This document shows positions 26,973 through 35,158 of a stretch of 64,000 bases of DNA, piece after piece. The notes under the pieces were generated by a model. That model searched no databases. It was not told the origin of the DNA and was given only the letters and a program-made list of their open reading frames with translations. Position 1 is the stretch's first letter; every line of letters begins with the position of its first letter. The DNA comes from an uncultured Pseudomonadota bacterium (GTDB taxonomy: Bacteria > Myxococcota_A > Bradymonadia > Bradymonadales > Bradymonadaceae), in contig CAJXPB010000002.1 of assembly GCA_913057905.1 (NCBI GenBank), positions 342,887 through 406,886 on the forward strand, given 5' to 3'. The translations under genes were made by a program, and so were the position numbers.

Positions 26973-27767
26973 ATGGAAACGCTGACTCTGTCTGCTGGCC
27001 AATACAATCTGATCTACAATCTCATCTCGATGACGCTCGCCGTGATGGGCGGGGCCTTCATCTTCTTCCTGGCGGCGAGCAATCGCATCAGCCGGGACCA
27101 CCGCGCCTCGATGTACGTCTCGGCGGTCATCGTCGCCATCGCCGGGTACCACTACTTCCGCATCTTCGGCAGCTTCGGACATGCGACGACGTTGCTGGAG
27201 GGAGGTGGCTACGAGTTCCAGGCCGCCCTCTTCAATGATGCATACCGATACGTCGACTGGATCATCACCGTGCCGCTGTTGATGGTCGAGCTCGTATTGG
27301 TGCTCGACTTCGACGATAGCACCCGGCGGAAGTTCATCGCGAAAATGACGATCGCGGCATTCCTGATGATCGCGCTGGGCTATCCGGGCGAAATCGCCAC
27401 CGCGCAGTCGTCGATCCTGCTGTGGGGTACCCTCAGCACGATTCCGTTCGTCTACCTGGTGTATGTCATCTGGAGCGAACTCGGTGACGCCATCGAGCAG
27501 GAGAGCGAGCGCGTCCAAATTCTAATGCGCAACACACGCCTGCTCATTCTGTTCACTTGGGGCGTCTATCCGATCGCGTACCTGGCTCCCGTCATGGGGC
27601 TGGAGGGCGCAACCGCGATGACGACCCTGCAGGTCGGCTACTGCATCGCCGATATGGCCGCCAAGGCCGGCTACGGTGTCATGATTTACTCGATCGCCCG
27701 TCAGAAGACGATCGAGCACGGTGGAGTGCAGGACCAGGTTGCCCGATCGGCGCAACCGGCTGAATGA
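26973..27767 (+). CDS. Light-driven proton-pumping rhodopsin, xanthorhodopsin-type
   Basis: A 264-residue seven-helix retinal protein in the inner membrane that exports protons on light absorption. Helix C reads RYVDWIITVPLLMVELV, giving the proton-pump triad Asp95 (Schiff-base counterion), Thr99 and Glu106 (proton donor), the DTE pattern of proteorhodopsin and xanthorhodopsin. Leu103 at the spectral-tuning position predicts green absorption. His60 (GYHYFRIF) can form the His-Asp pair. Lys231 in helix G (ADMAAKAGYG) carries retinal. Gly152 in WGTLSTIPF corresponds to the fenestration Gly that lets xanthorhodopsin-type proteins bind a carotenoid antenna. GGGAGG precedes the ATG. No blh or carotenoid gene is in the window. 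Confidence 0.95.
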   Translation: METLTLSAGQYNLIYNLISMTLAVMGGAFIFFLAASNRISRDHRASMYVSAVIVAIAGYHYFRIFGSFGHATTLLEGGGYEFQAALFNDAYRYVDWIITVPLLMVELVLVLDFDDSTRRKFIAKMTIAAFLMIALGYPGEIATAQSSILLWGTLSTIPFVYLVYVIWSELGDAIEQESERVQILMRNTRLLILFTWGVYPIAYLAPVMGLEGATAMTTLQVGYCIADMAAKAGYGVMIYSIARQKTIEHGGVQDQVARSAQPAE

Positions 27768-27784
27768 TGTAGCGTAGAACATTC

Positions 27785-27819
27785 GTCCGGAGGGCCCCGG
27801 CTTGCGGGGCTCTTCGGAC
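27785..27819 (+). terminator. Strong hairpin after the rhodopsin gene
   Basis: A 15-bp stem (27785-27799 with 27805-27819, two G-U pairs, loop GCTTG) begins 17 bp after the rhodopsin stop codon. There is no long T-tract after it, but its length and position suit a transcript end that isolates the rhodopsin gene as a single-gene unit. Confidence 0.6.
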
Positions 27820-27902
27820 GTTGCCCCGACCGGTGTTTCCGTCCTAGGCTGACCGGCTGAACTGTCACCGACGTTCCGGTTTACCTAGGCCTTGCCCCTT
27901 CT

Positions 27903-29573
27903 ATGTCCGAGACGGAGTCACCGCTCTCGCCCGAAGCCGTCGACATCCTCCTCGTCGACGGACTTGAGCGCGGCGTGGGAGACTGGGATATTCGAGAGGA
28001 TTCCCTGTTTCTGAACCGTGCCTGGTGGCGGCTGATCGGATACGACGAACCCTCGGGGTATGTCTCGCACCGAAAAATCTGGTCTCGCATCCACCCCGAC
28101 GATCGAACCGGTCTGCTAGAGGCCTACCGCGACGCGTTGGCGGGACCCGACGACATGCTCGCCTGCACCTTGCGGCTCGCCCGCCAGGATGGAAGCTGGC
28201 TTCGCGCGGAGTTGAAGGCGCGGCTGATTCGCGACAACGCGGGTTGGGTCGAACGCGTCGTCGGATCCCTCTCGGACGTCTCGGATCTACTCGATCGAGA
28301 GCGTCGTCTCGAAAAGTTGAGCCGACGGGACCGAACCACCGGGCTACTGAACTACGACGGGTTCTGCGAGGCCGTCGAATCGTATCGCCGCCAGATACCG
28401 GCCGATCGGGTCGATGCCCTCGTCCATCTGGACGTACAGCGGTTTCGAGACATCAACGGTTCGCTGGGCCACGAGCTCGCCGACCGGCTGCTGAGGCGCT
28501 GTGCGGCCCGCATCAAGGCCTTCTTTGGAGCGGACGTGCCGATCGGCCGAATCGGCGCCGATGAATTCGTGGTGTTTCAGACCGACGTCACCGACCGGGA
28601 AGCTACAAAGGCGAAGCTCGATGACTTCCTGACCGTCTTTCGATCGGCCTTTACGATCGGCGACCGGCAGCTCTTCGTCGATGCCAAAATAGGGGTCCGT
28701 CTGGCCTACGACGACGAGGAAGACCGCCCCGTCTCCGAACTACTCGACCACGCCGGGATCGCACTTCATCGGGCCAAGGAATCGCAGACCAAGACGACGG
28801 TCTTCTTCAAGGGCCGCTTCAAGGACCGGATCGAACGGCGGCTCGAACGGCTCACCGGACTCCAACAGGCGCTGGAACGCGACAGTTTCGAGCTGTACTT
28901 CCAGCCGATCGTCGACCTGGAGTCGCGCAAGCCGGTCTTCTGGGAGGCGCTGCTTCGCTGGCACCGGCCCGATGGCCATCTCGCCGGCCCCAGCGAGGTG
29001 ATCCCGCTGGCCGAAGATTCCGGGATCATCCTCCCGATCACCGAATGGGTCGTCGAAGAGGCGTGTCGGGTGATGCACAGCCAGTCCGGTGCGACAGACT
29101 GGAAGGACGCCCGCATCAGCATCAACCTCTCGGGGCTGCACGCTCGGCGCCACGATGTACCCGAACGCCTGGCTCAGCGAGTGCGAGAGGCCGGCCAGGA
29201 CCCGGGACGCTTTCTATTCGAGTTGACCGAGACCCGTCTGGCCGAATCAAAGCAGGCGGGTGCCCGCATGCTGGATGCCCTGCACGATGCGGGATTCTCC
29301 ACGGCGATCGACGACTTCGGAACCGGGTATTCGGCGCTCGACGCCCTGGACATCTTCGATGTGGACTACATCAAGATCGACAAGGCGTTCGTCCAGGCCG
29401 ACCCCTCGAACCACAAATGGTCGGTCGTCCGCATGCTGGCCGACATGGCCGACGCACTCGGCGTCGATCTGATCGCCGAGGGGATCGAGAACCAAGACCA
29501 GCACGAGGCACTCCGACGCCTCGGCATTCCCCTCGGCCAGGGATACCTCTACAGCAGACCGAAGAGCCTCTGA
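27903..29573 (+). CDS. PAS-GGDEF-EAL protein (cyclic-di-GMP turnover)
   Basis: A 556-residue soluble signalling protein. A PAS domain fills about residues 15-130 (WWRLIGYDEPSGYVSHRKIW, then HPDDR). The diguanylate-cyclase domain has RIGADEF at 216-222, so the active-site GGDEF reads GADEF and cyclase activity is doubtful. The EAL domain (about 305-550) is intact: FWEALLRW (Glu348), NLSG, ELTET, DDFGTGYSALD, IKIDKAFV and EGIEN. A net c-di-GMP phosphodiesterase is therefore the best call, with the GADEF domain perhaps sensing GTP. It lies 135 bp downstream of the rhodopsin gene beyond a terminator, so a functional link with light is not established. Confidence 0.88.
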   Translation: MSETESPLSPEAVDILLVDGLERGVGDWDIREDSLFLNRAWWRLIGYDEPSGYVSHRKIWSRIHPDDRTGLLEAYRDALAGPDDMLACTLRLARQDGSWLRAELKARLIRDNAGWVERVVGSLSDVSDLLDRERRLEKLSRRDRTTGLLNYDGFCEAVESYRRQIPADRVDALVHLDVQRFRDINGSLGHELADRLLRRCAARIKAFFGADVPIGRIGADEFVVFQTDVTDREATKAKLDDFLTVFRSAFTIGDRQLFVDAKIGVRLAYDDEEDRPVSELLDHAGIALHRAKESQTKTTVFFKGRFKDRIERRLERLTGLQQALERDSFELYFQPIVDLESRKPVFWEALLRWHRPDGHLAGPSEVIPLAEDSGIILPITEWVVEEACRVMHSQSGATDWKDARISINLSGLHARRHDVPERLAQRVREAGQDPGRFLFELTETRLAESKQAGARMLDALHDAGFSTAIDDFGTGYSALDALDIFDVDYIKIDKAFVQADPSNHKWSVVRMLADMADALGVDLIAEGIENQDQHEALRRLGIPLGQGYLYSRPKSL

Positions 29574-30344
29574 TCACACACGCATGCCGGGCCCGCGTCC
29601 TCCGCCCGGACCGCCGCGCAACTGCTGCAGGATCTGCCAGTTCTGCATGCCGAAGAAAAACGCGATGATTAGCAAAAAGAAGGGGTCCAGGATCGGAACG
29701 ACGAGCGAACCGACGACCAATATCCCCAGGACCACCAGCGAGCTGAAGGCGGAGTAGTACATCGCCTTTCCGCGGTTTTTGTAGATGCCGCGCAGCGCAT
29801 GCAGAACCACGTGACCCCCATCGAGCGGGTTGATCGGCAGCAGGTTGAAGACGGCCCAGACCACGTTGATGAGGGCCATGATGTAGAAGAAGTACGCCAG
29901 GAAGCTGACCGCTCCGCTGATCTCACTGAGACCCCCGGGAATGCCCGTCCCGGAGACAAACAGAAGGCCGAGCCAGGCCACCAACGCCACCAGAAAGCTG
30001 AAGGCGGGCCCCGCCAGACTGATGGCGATCGACTTGCCCGGCGGTGAGTCGCCGCGCCGGTCGTTGATGGTCACCCCTCCGAAGCCCTGCAACACGATCG
30101 TGCTGGCCCCGTAGCCGAAATACTTCAGCGTCAGTGCATGCCCCAGTTCGTGGACCAGGACCCCGATGAAGATGGTCGGCCCCCAGATCAGGGTGTTGAG
30201 GACGATCAGATCGATACCGCCCTGGGACGCCGAGATGCCCATCAACGAAAACAGCGCGATCAGCCCTAAAAAGAAGGGCTCCATATAGACCCGGTGGCCG
30301 AAGAGATCGAAGAGGTGCCACCGCGTACTCTGACTGCCGAACAT
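29574..30344 (-). CDS. Site-2-protease-family membrane metalloprotease (M50)
   Basis: A 256-residue integral membrane zinc protease. The zinc motif is HELGHALTL in an early helix, and the third ligand is in NLLPINPLDGGH, both diagnostic of the S2P/SpoIVFB family. About six hydrophobic helices are present; there is no PDZ or CBS domain. The tail is Gly/Arg-rich (GGPGGGRGPG). The start is placed at the ATG at 30344 because the protein then starts just before the first helix (SQSTRWHLFDLFG); the open frame runs further but lacks support. Probably regulates or processes a membrane substrate; none is adjacent. It ends 1 bp after the stop codon of the convergent PAS-GGDEF-EAL gene. Confidence 0.8.
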   Translation of the reverse strand: MFGSQSTRWHLFDLFGHRVYMEPFFLGLIALFSLMGISASQGGIDLIVLNTLIWGPTIFIGVLVHELGHALTLKYFGYGASTIVLQGFGGVTINDRRGDSPPGKSIAISLAGPAFSFLVALVAWLGLLFVSGTGIPGGLSEISGAVSFLAYFFYIMALINVVWAVFNLLPINPLDGGHVVLHALRGIYKNRGKAMYYSAFSSLVVLGILVVGSLVVPILDPFFLLIIAFFFGMQNWQILQQLRGGPGGGRGPGMRV

Positions 30345-30523
30345 GGTATTGCCCACAGGAGGGAAACGAAGGGACGTCGACACCGCAAGAACGTAACAAC
30401 CGTATCGATCTGTTCCACCGTCAGACGAAACAGATCCCGGGTCTGCGCCGAAAACAAAGGGTGTGGGGGGAAAGCTCCCGGAGCCGGAACATACGATGAC
30501 CCGACGGATGGCAGGAGAGACCA

Positions 30524-31474
30524 ATGAAAATGCTCGATACCTTCGCCCGATTATTCGAAAGCGGCCAGACTCTGCAGCGCAAAGTGGGACGGCCCTGCCC
30601 GCACCGCTGCCTGATGGTGCTGCTCGATCGGGCTCAGCAACAAGCGGGCCTGGCGGTCGACGGAGCCTGGCGGCTGGCCGGCTCCGAAGCGCGGGCTCTT
30701 CAGGAGTCCTCCGGGTTTACGCCGCCCGGAGGATGGCGAGGCGTGGCCTCACTGGCCGCCGGATGCGGCGTCCTGGAGGCCACGCCCGGCGGATTCGAGC
30801 CGGTGATGACGGTCGATGACCTGGCGCAGTGGTCCTCCGACGGGGCCCTGCAAAAGATGATCGAGGCCTTCACGACGAATCTGGTGCCCCCGACCACAGC
30901 GGCCGGGTTGTTTATCTTGCTGGGCATCCATCCGGCCTGGGGCGTCCATCTGGCACACGCCTGCAACCACCGAGAGAGCAGTGAATTTGGCCAGGAAAGC
31001 TTCGACGCGGCCCGCGACGACATGTTTCCCGACGAGGTCCTCGAGGTCGTCGAACGCACCGTCTTTGACGCGCTCAATTCCATCGTCGGCGCCCTGAAGG
31101 GGCTAGACGCCGAAAAGACCTATTCGATCGACGGATTGGCGGACGTCATCGAGGCCGCCTGTGACACTGCACGCGATCGAGCCTACGAGGAACTGGCCGA
31201 ACTCGATGCCCGCCAGGGTGTTCGGGGATTGCCTCCGTTGGTCGACCTTCCTCACACCGAGGACAACGCGAACTGGCGAGTCATCGACTTCGCCACCAGC
31301 GACCTGCTGGACGCCTTTCTCGTACCGGCGGCGGCGGCGCGACGGTTCGACGACGGACGCTTCTGGGCCGACCCCGACGCCTTCGAGGATATCGGTCTCG
31401 GCAGATGGGACGACGACCAGCAGCGTACCCGGTTGAACGCAAACCTCAACGGTTCCGGAGACTGCGTGGCATAA
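30524..31474 (+). CDS. Unknown soluble protein
   Basis: A 316-residue protein that I do not recognise. It is acidic, mainly helical, with no signal peptide or clear transmembrane segment; the most hydrophobic stretch is TTAAGLFILLGIHPAWGVHLA (about residues 124-144). Early Cys residues (RPCPHRCLMVLLDRA and AAGCGVLEA) could be structural or bind a metal. The start is firm: GGAGAG precedes the ATG. It stands alone, divergent from the M50 protease gene (179-bp gap) and convergent with msrA. Codon use looks like its neighbours, so recent transfer is not indicated. Confidence 0.6.
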   Translation: MKMLDTFARLFESGQTLQRKVGRPCPHRCLMVLLDRAQQQAGLAVDGAWRLAGSEARALQESSGFTPPGGWRGVASLAAGCGVLEATPGGFEPVMTVDDLAQWSSDGALQKMIEAFTTNLVPPTTAAGLFILLGIHPAWGVHLAHACNHRESSEFGQESFDAARDDMFPDEVLEVVERTVFDALNSIVGALKGLDAEKTYSIDGLADVIEAACDTARDRAYEELAELDARQGVRGLPPLVDLPHTEDNANWRVIDFATSDLLDAFLVPAAAARRFDDGRFWADPDAFEDIGLGRWDDDQQRTRLNANLNGSGDCVA

Positions 31475-31507
31475 CCCGGCGGATGTACGCCGCGAGGCTC
31501 CGGTCGG

Positions 31508-32284
31508 TCACTCTCTGTGTCCCGATCGGAGCTCCTCGATGCTGGAGGGCTTGTCCCCCCAGTACTTTTCGATGAATGGGTCGCGGCCCGACCCGTTGCG
31601 ATACTGCTTATAGTCCCGCGTACTCTTCTTGTAGTAGTTCTGGTGGTAGTCCTCGGCATCCCAGAACCTCGACGCCGGCTGGACCGGCGTGATGATCGGC
31701 TCGTCGAACCGGCCCGACTCCGCCACGGCCTCCTTGCTTTTTTCGGCCAGTCGCCGTTGACGGTCGCTGTGGTAATAGATGGCCGAGCGATACTGGCTGC
31801 CGACATCGACGAACTGTCGGCCCTCGGCGGTCGGATCGATGTTTCGCCAGAAGACGGCCAAAAGGGTTTCGTAGTCGACCTCGTCCGGGTCGTAGCGCAC
31901 CTGGATCGCTTCGGCGTGGCCGGTTCGCCCGTAGGCGACTTGTTTGTAGGTGGGATTCTCTTCGGGGCCGCCGGTGTAGCCGACCGTGGTGGACTCGACC
32001 CCGTCGATGGCATCGAAGGGAGGCTCCATGCACCAGAAGCACCCGCCGGCGAAGGTGGCGACGGCCTGGCCCTCCTGCAGGTCCGCCGGACTCCAGGGGT
32101 CGTCGGGGTCTCCCACCGTCGTGGACTCTCCGTCGCTACCTTGGGATTGAGCGGCCTGATCGATCTGGGTGCTTGGACCGCTCTTTTGTGCCGAGTTTCC
32201 CTGTCCAGGCGACTCGCATCCGGCCGAAAGGAGGAGTGCGACTACGAGCAACAACGGCGCGATACATCGTCGATTGTCGTACAT
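31508..32284 (-). CDS. msrA: Peptide-methionine (S)-S-oxide reductase, lipoprotein form
   Basis: A 258-residue enzyme that reduces methionine-S-sulfoxide in damaged proteins. The catalytic motif is FAGGCFWCMEPPFD and family blocks GYTGG, RTGHAEAIQV and SQYRSAIYYH are present. Unlike cytoplasmic MsrA, it starts with a signal peptide (CIAPLLLVVALLLSAGC) and a Ser/Gln-rich linker, so it is a lipoprotein repairing envelope proteins. The start at 32284 gives this signal and has GAGGACC upstream. No resolving Cys lies in the C-terminus, so the second Cys of CFWC may resolve the sulfenic acid. No MsrB is nearby. Confidence 0.9.
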   Translation of the reverse strand: MYDNRRCIAPLLLVVALLLSAGCESPGQGNSAQKSGPSTQIDQAAQSQGSDGESTTVGDPDDPWSPADLQEGQAVATFAGGCFWCMEPPFDAIDGVESTTVGYTGGPEENPTYKQVAYGRTGHAEAIQVRYDPDEVDYETLLAVFWRNIDPTAEGRQFVDVGSQYRSAIYYHSDRQRRLAEKSKEAVAESGRFDEPIITPVQPASRFWDAEDYHQNYYKKSTRDYKQYRNGSGRDPFIEKYWGDKPSSIEELRSGHRE

Positions 32285-32463
32285 GTGTTGGTCCTCGGGT
32301 GTCTGGAGACGTCTCGGACGCCACGAATCTCCCGCTCTGGCCGAGTTTTTCAAGTCGCCGACCCGACGATGCCATTGGTACAGGCGATGGCAGGTATCGT
32401 TCGACGGAAACCTGATTTCTCGCTATACAGACGGCGACGACCGGACCTTCCACCTCAAACGGC

Positions 32464-33432
32464 ATGCTGCTTCGACCTGGAGACCTCCACACACCGACCC
32501 CGCCCGGAGAACTCTTCGGCGGTGAATCCTCCGGCCCCGTGTTCCTGGAGATCGGCTTTGGCAACGGCCGTTTTCTGTGCCACCTGGCCGACGAGTACCC
32601 CCGGGCCAATCTCCTGGGCGTCGAACTCTCACCGACCGCCTGCCAACGGACCCTTCAGCGGCTGGGCGATCACGGCCACGAACGAGTCCGACTCGTCCTG
32701 GCCCCCGGAGAATTCGTCGTCCGTGATGTGATGCCGCCGGGCAGCCTGGACCGGGTGTTCGTCAATTTCCCGGACCCCTGGCCCAAGGAGAGACACCGGG
32801 AAAATCGGCTCCTGGACGCCGAGTTCTTTACGATCCTCGCCGACCGTATGGCCCCCGATGGACACCTACGGCTGACGACCGACCACGCCGACTACTTCGA
32901 GTGGTCGCTCGAGCAGGCCGACGACAGCGGCCTCTGGAGGGTCCAAACCGACCAGCCTCCACCGTCGACGCTCGGCACGAAATACGCCCGGCGGTGGCAG
33001 GCCGAAGACAAATCGATCGAGCATGCTCTCTTCGAGCCCACCGGCGAGGCCCCGGAGATCCCCGCATCCATCCACGCAACCGAGACCATGCACCACGCCA
33101 TCCTCAAGGGACGACTTCCCGACCTGGACGAATTCGACAAGCTTCGGCGGCCCTTCGACGGCGGACAGGCCATTCTGCTGCATGCGTACCGCTCCGTCGA
33201 CGGCGAGCGACTGCTGATGACCGGCCTGCTCGAGGAGGAAGAGCTCTCGCAGGATATCATCGTCGAGGCCTACGAAAGCCCGACCGAAGACCTCGATGAT
33301 CGGCTCATCGTGCGCATCAAACCGTTCGCCAAACCCCTGACGACCGAAGGCACCAGCCAGGCCGTCGATCTCGCCGCCGAGTGGTTGACCTCGCTCGACG
33401 ATGAGTATCGCGTCATCGAACGCCGCTATTGA
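32464..33432 (+). CDS. trmB: tRNA (guanine-N7)-methyltransferase
   Basis: A 322-residue SAM-dependent enzyme forming m7G46 in tRNA. Motif I is VFLEIGFGNGRFL, and the family-specific block is VFVNFPDPWPKERHRENRL followed by RLTTDHADYFEW. The catalytic core ends near residue 210. A C-terminal extension of about 100 residues (from PEIPASIHATETMHHA on) resembles the extended TrmB proteins of some deep-branching bacteria more than the short E. coli enzyme. Single gene, 179 bp after the msrA start, with a few T-rich bases but no clear promoter. It is convergent with lysR (6-bp gap). Confidence 0.92.
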   Translation: MLLRPGDLHTPTPPGELFGGESSGPVFLEIGFGNGRFLCHLADEYPRANLLGVELSPTACQRTLQRLGDHGHERVRLVLAPGEFVVRDVMPPGSLDRVFVNFPDPWPKERHRENRLLDAEFFTILADRMAPDGHLRLTTDHADYFEWSLEQADDSGLWRVQTDQPPPSTLGTKYARRWQAEDKSIEHALFEPTGEAPEIPASIHATETMHHAILKGRLPDLDEFDKLRRPFDGGQAILLHAYRSVDGERLLMTGLLEEEELSQDIIVEAYESPTEDLDDRLIVRIKPFAKPLTTEGTSQAVDLAAEWLTSLDDEYRVIERRY

Positions 33433-33438
33433 CGAGAC

Positions 33439-34362
33439 TTACGCCTCGAAGGGCGGCTCCAGCGACCACGGGGGCGACTCCGAGAAGCGGTCGGACAGAA
33501 AGTCCACAAAGAGGCGCACCTTCGTCGAAAGGTGGCGCCGATGCGGGTACAGCGCCCAGATGCCGCCTGCATCCAGATGCCAGTCGGTCAACACCCGTTG
33601 AACCTGGCCGGATCGAATGGCGTCGGCGGTGATAAAATCCGGCGCGGTGTAGATGCCCAGCCCTCGTTTGCACGCCTCCAGCAGCGCCTCACCGTTGTTG
33701 GCGCGCATCGGGCCATCGACGTCCACCCGGGTCTCTGCGCCCTCCTCGTTCTGGAACACCCAGGTCGATCCCGTCTGCAGATAGCTGTAGAGAAGGCAGG
33801 CGTGATCGGACAGGTCATCGGGGTCCTGCGGCTCCCCGCGCTCGTCCAGATACGACGAACTCGCGACTGCATAGCCCGTCGCCGGACCGATTCGGCGCAC
33901 GATCAGGCTCGAATCCTGCAGGGTGCCCACGCGCACCGCCAGGTCGAACCCCTCTTCAATGATGTCCACCAGCCGATCCGAAAAGTGAATGTCGACCCGC
34001 AGTTCCGGATACTTTGCCATAAAATCTGCCGCCGCGGGCGCCAGATAAGATTGTCCGAAACTCATCGGCGCGGTCAGCCGCAACGTCCCCACCGGTTCGG
34101 AGTGAGCCTGGGTCAGGGCGCGCTCGGCCTCTTCGAGATCGTCCAATATCTGGGCGCAGCGCTCGAAGAATGCCTCGCCCTCACCGGTAGGGCTGACATG
34201 ACGGGTCGTCCGGTTCAAGAGCCGGACGCCGAGCCGGTCCTCCAGACGGCTGACCTGCTTGCTGACGTAGGATTTGGAGACGTCGAGTTCACGAGCGGCC
34301 GCGGTAAACCCCTCGTGATTGACCACGGCGACAAAGATTTCGATCGCTGACAGTCGGTCCAT
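33439..34362 (-). CDS. LysR-family transcriptional regulator
   Basis: A 307-residue regulator: N-terminal winged helix (IEIFVAVVNHEGFTAAARELDVSKSYVSKQ, given here as FTAAARELDVSKSYVSKQ), linker helix, then a two-lobed effector domain with LRLTAPMSFGQSYLAP and the typical GLGIYTAPDF. It belongs to the CrgA/AaeR-like clade by its N-terminal pattern. The likely divergent target is the LON-domain gene or the regulator itself: a perfect 9-bp inverted repeat lies 16-51 bp upstream of its start. The inducer is unknown. Confidence 0.9.
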   Translation of the reverse strand: MDRLSAIEIFVAVVNHEGFTAAARELDVSKSYVSKQVSRLEDRLGVRLLNRTTRHVSPTGEGEAFFERCAQILDDLEEAERALTQAHSEPVGTLRLTAPMSFGQSYLAPAAADFMAKYPELRVDIHFSDRLVDIIEEGFDLAVRVGTLQDSSLIVRRIGPATGYAVASSSYLDERGEPQDPDDLSDHACLLYSYLQTGSTWVFQNEEGAETRVDVDGPMRANNGEALLEACKRGLGIYTAPDFITADAIRSGQVQRVLTDWHLDAGGIWALYPHRRHLSTKVRLFVDFLSDRFSESPPWSLEPPFEA

Positions 34363-34377
34363 AGCGGTCGGTCCCTA

Positions 34378-34413
34378 GCAGGCCTCAAATGTATCGCTGG
34401 CGACGAGGCCTGC
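34378..34413. promoter_or_regulatory. Inverted repeat in the lysR / LON-domain divergent region
   Basis: GCAGGCCTC (34378-34386) and GAGGCCTGC (34405-34413) form a perfect 9-bp dyad with an 18-bp spacer, starting 16 bp before the lysR ATG. Position and symmetry suit an autoregulatory operator. An mRNA hairpin is the alternative. Confidence 0.5.
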
Positions 34414-34492
34414 ATCCCATTAATGAGTACGACGACCCGTCGGCTCGCGAATGACCGGCCTCGCGCCGGTTTCGAATCTACAGGTATGGAGC

Positions 34493-35158
34493 ATGCCAGA
34501 CCAGCGCCGGACCTTCGAACAACTCCCCGTCTTTCCGCTGGGGGCCGGAGTGGTCTTGCCCGACTGCACGATTCCACTTCACATCTTCGAGCCCCGATAC
34601 CACGCGATGACCTGCGACGCCCTGGAGGGCGATGGTCGCATAGCGCTGGCGATGCTCGACGATGAAGCCGGCATCGACCTTCGGGGGCCCGCCTTTCGTC
34701 CGATGGTCAGTCTCGGACGAATCGTGGATCACGACCCCCTGCCCGACGATCGCTTCCTGATCATTCTGGAGGGGGAGGGAAGGCTGCACGTCACCGAGGA
34801 GCTCGACGTCGACACACCCTACCGCCAGGTCAACGCCGTGCAGGCCCGGGAACGACTCGACGCACCCGAGGCCGCCGATCTCTCGCGCCGCAACATCAAC
34901 GGCATGCTCATGGCGATGGCGTCTTTGGGACTCGAGCGCGTCGGCGAGCTTCTGGACCGGGTCTCCGATCTCGACGACGCCGGCCGGGTCGCCGATCTGG
35001 TGGGCTGGTCGACATTCGACCAGCCGCGCCAAAAGCAGATGTTGCTCGAGACCCTGAGCATCCATCGACGCATCAAGCTCGTCGAGCAGCGCGTCAGCGA
35101 ACTCGTCAGCAGCGTCTACGGATCGAGCTCAAGCGACGACGATTCGCCGAAGGACTGA
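34493..35158 (+). CDS. LON substrate-binding-domain protein
   Basis: A 221-residue protein consisting of the N-terminal (substrate-binding) domain of Lon protease without the AAA+ or protease parts. Family marks are LPVFPLGAGVVLPDCTIPLHIFEPRY, seen here as FPLGAGVVLPD and PLHIFEPRYHAM, followed by GRIVDHDPLPDDRFLIILEGEGR. Stand-alone LON-domain proteins are common and their role is unsettled. The ATG at 34493 is chosen because the domain begins a few residues later; an ATG at 34451 in the same frame adds 14 residues. The C-terminal tail is Ser/Asp-rich. The 3' end overlaps the AMMECR1 gene by 43 bp. Confidence 0.8.
   Translation: MPDQRRTFEQLPVFPLGAGVVLPDCTIPLHIFEPRYHAMTCDALEGDGRIALAMLDDEAGIDLRGPAFRPMVSLGRIVDHDPLPDDRFLIILEGEGRLHVTEELDVDTPYRQVNAVQARERLDAPEAADLSRRNINGMLMAMASLGLERVGELLDRVSDLDDAGRVADLVGWSTFDQPRQKQMLLETLSIHRRIKLVEQRVSELVSSVYGSSSSDDDSPKD

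Noticed and set aside
34440..34480. Possible tRNA T-arm (TTCGAATC) before the LON-domain gene
   Set aside because: No acceptor, D or anticodon arms can be folded around it; the match is by chance.
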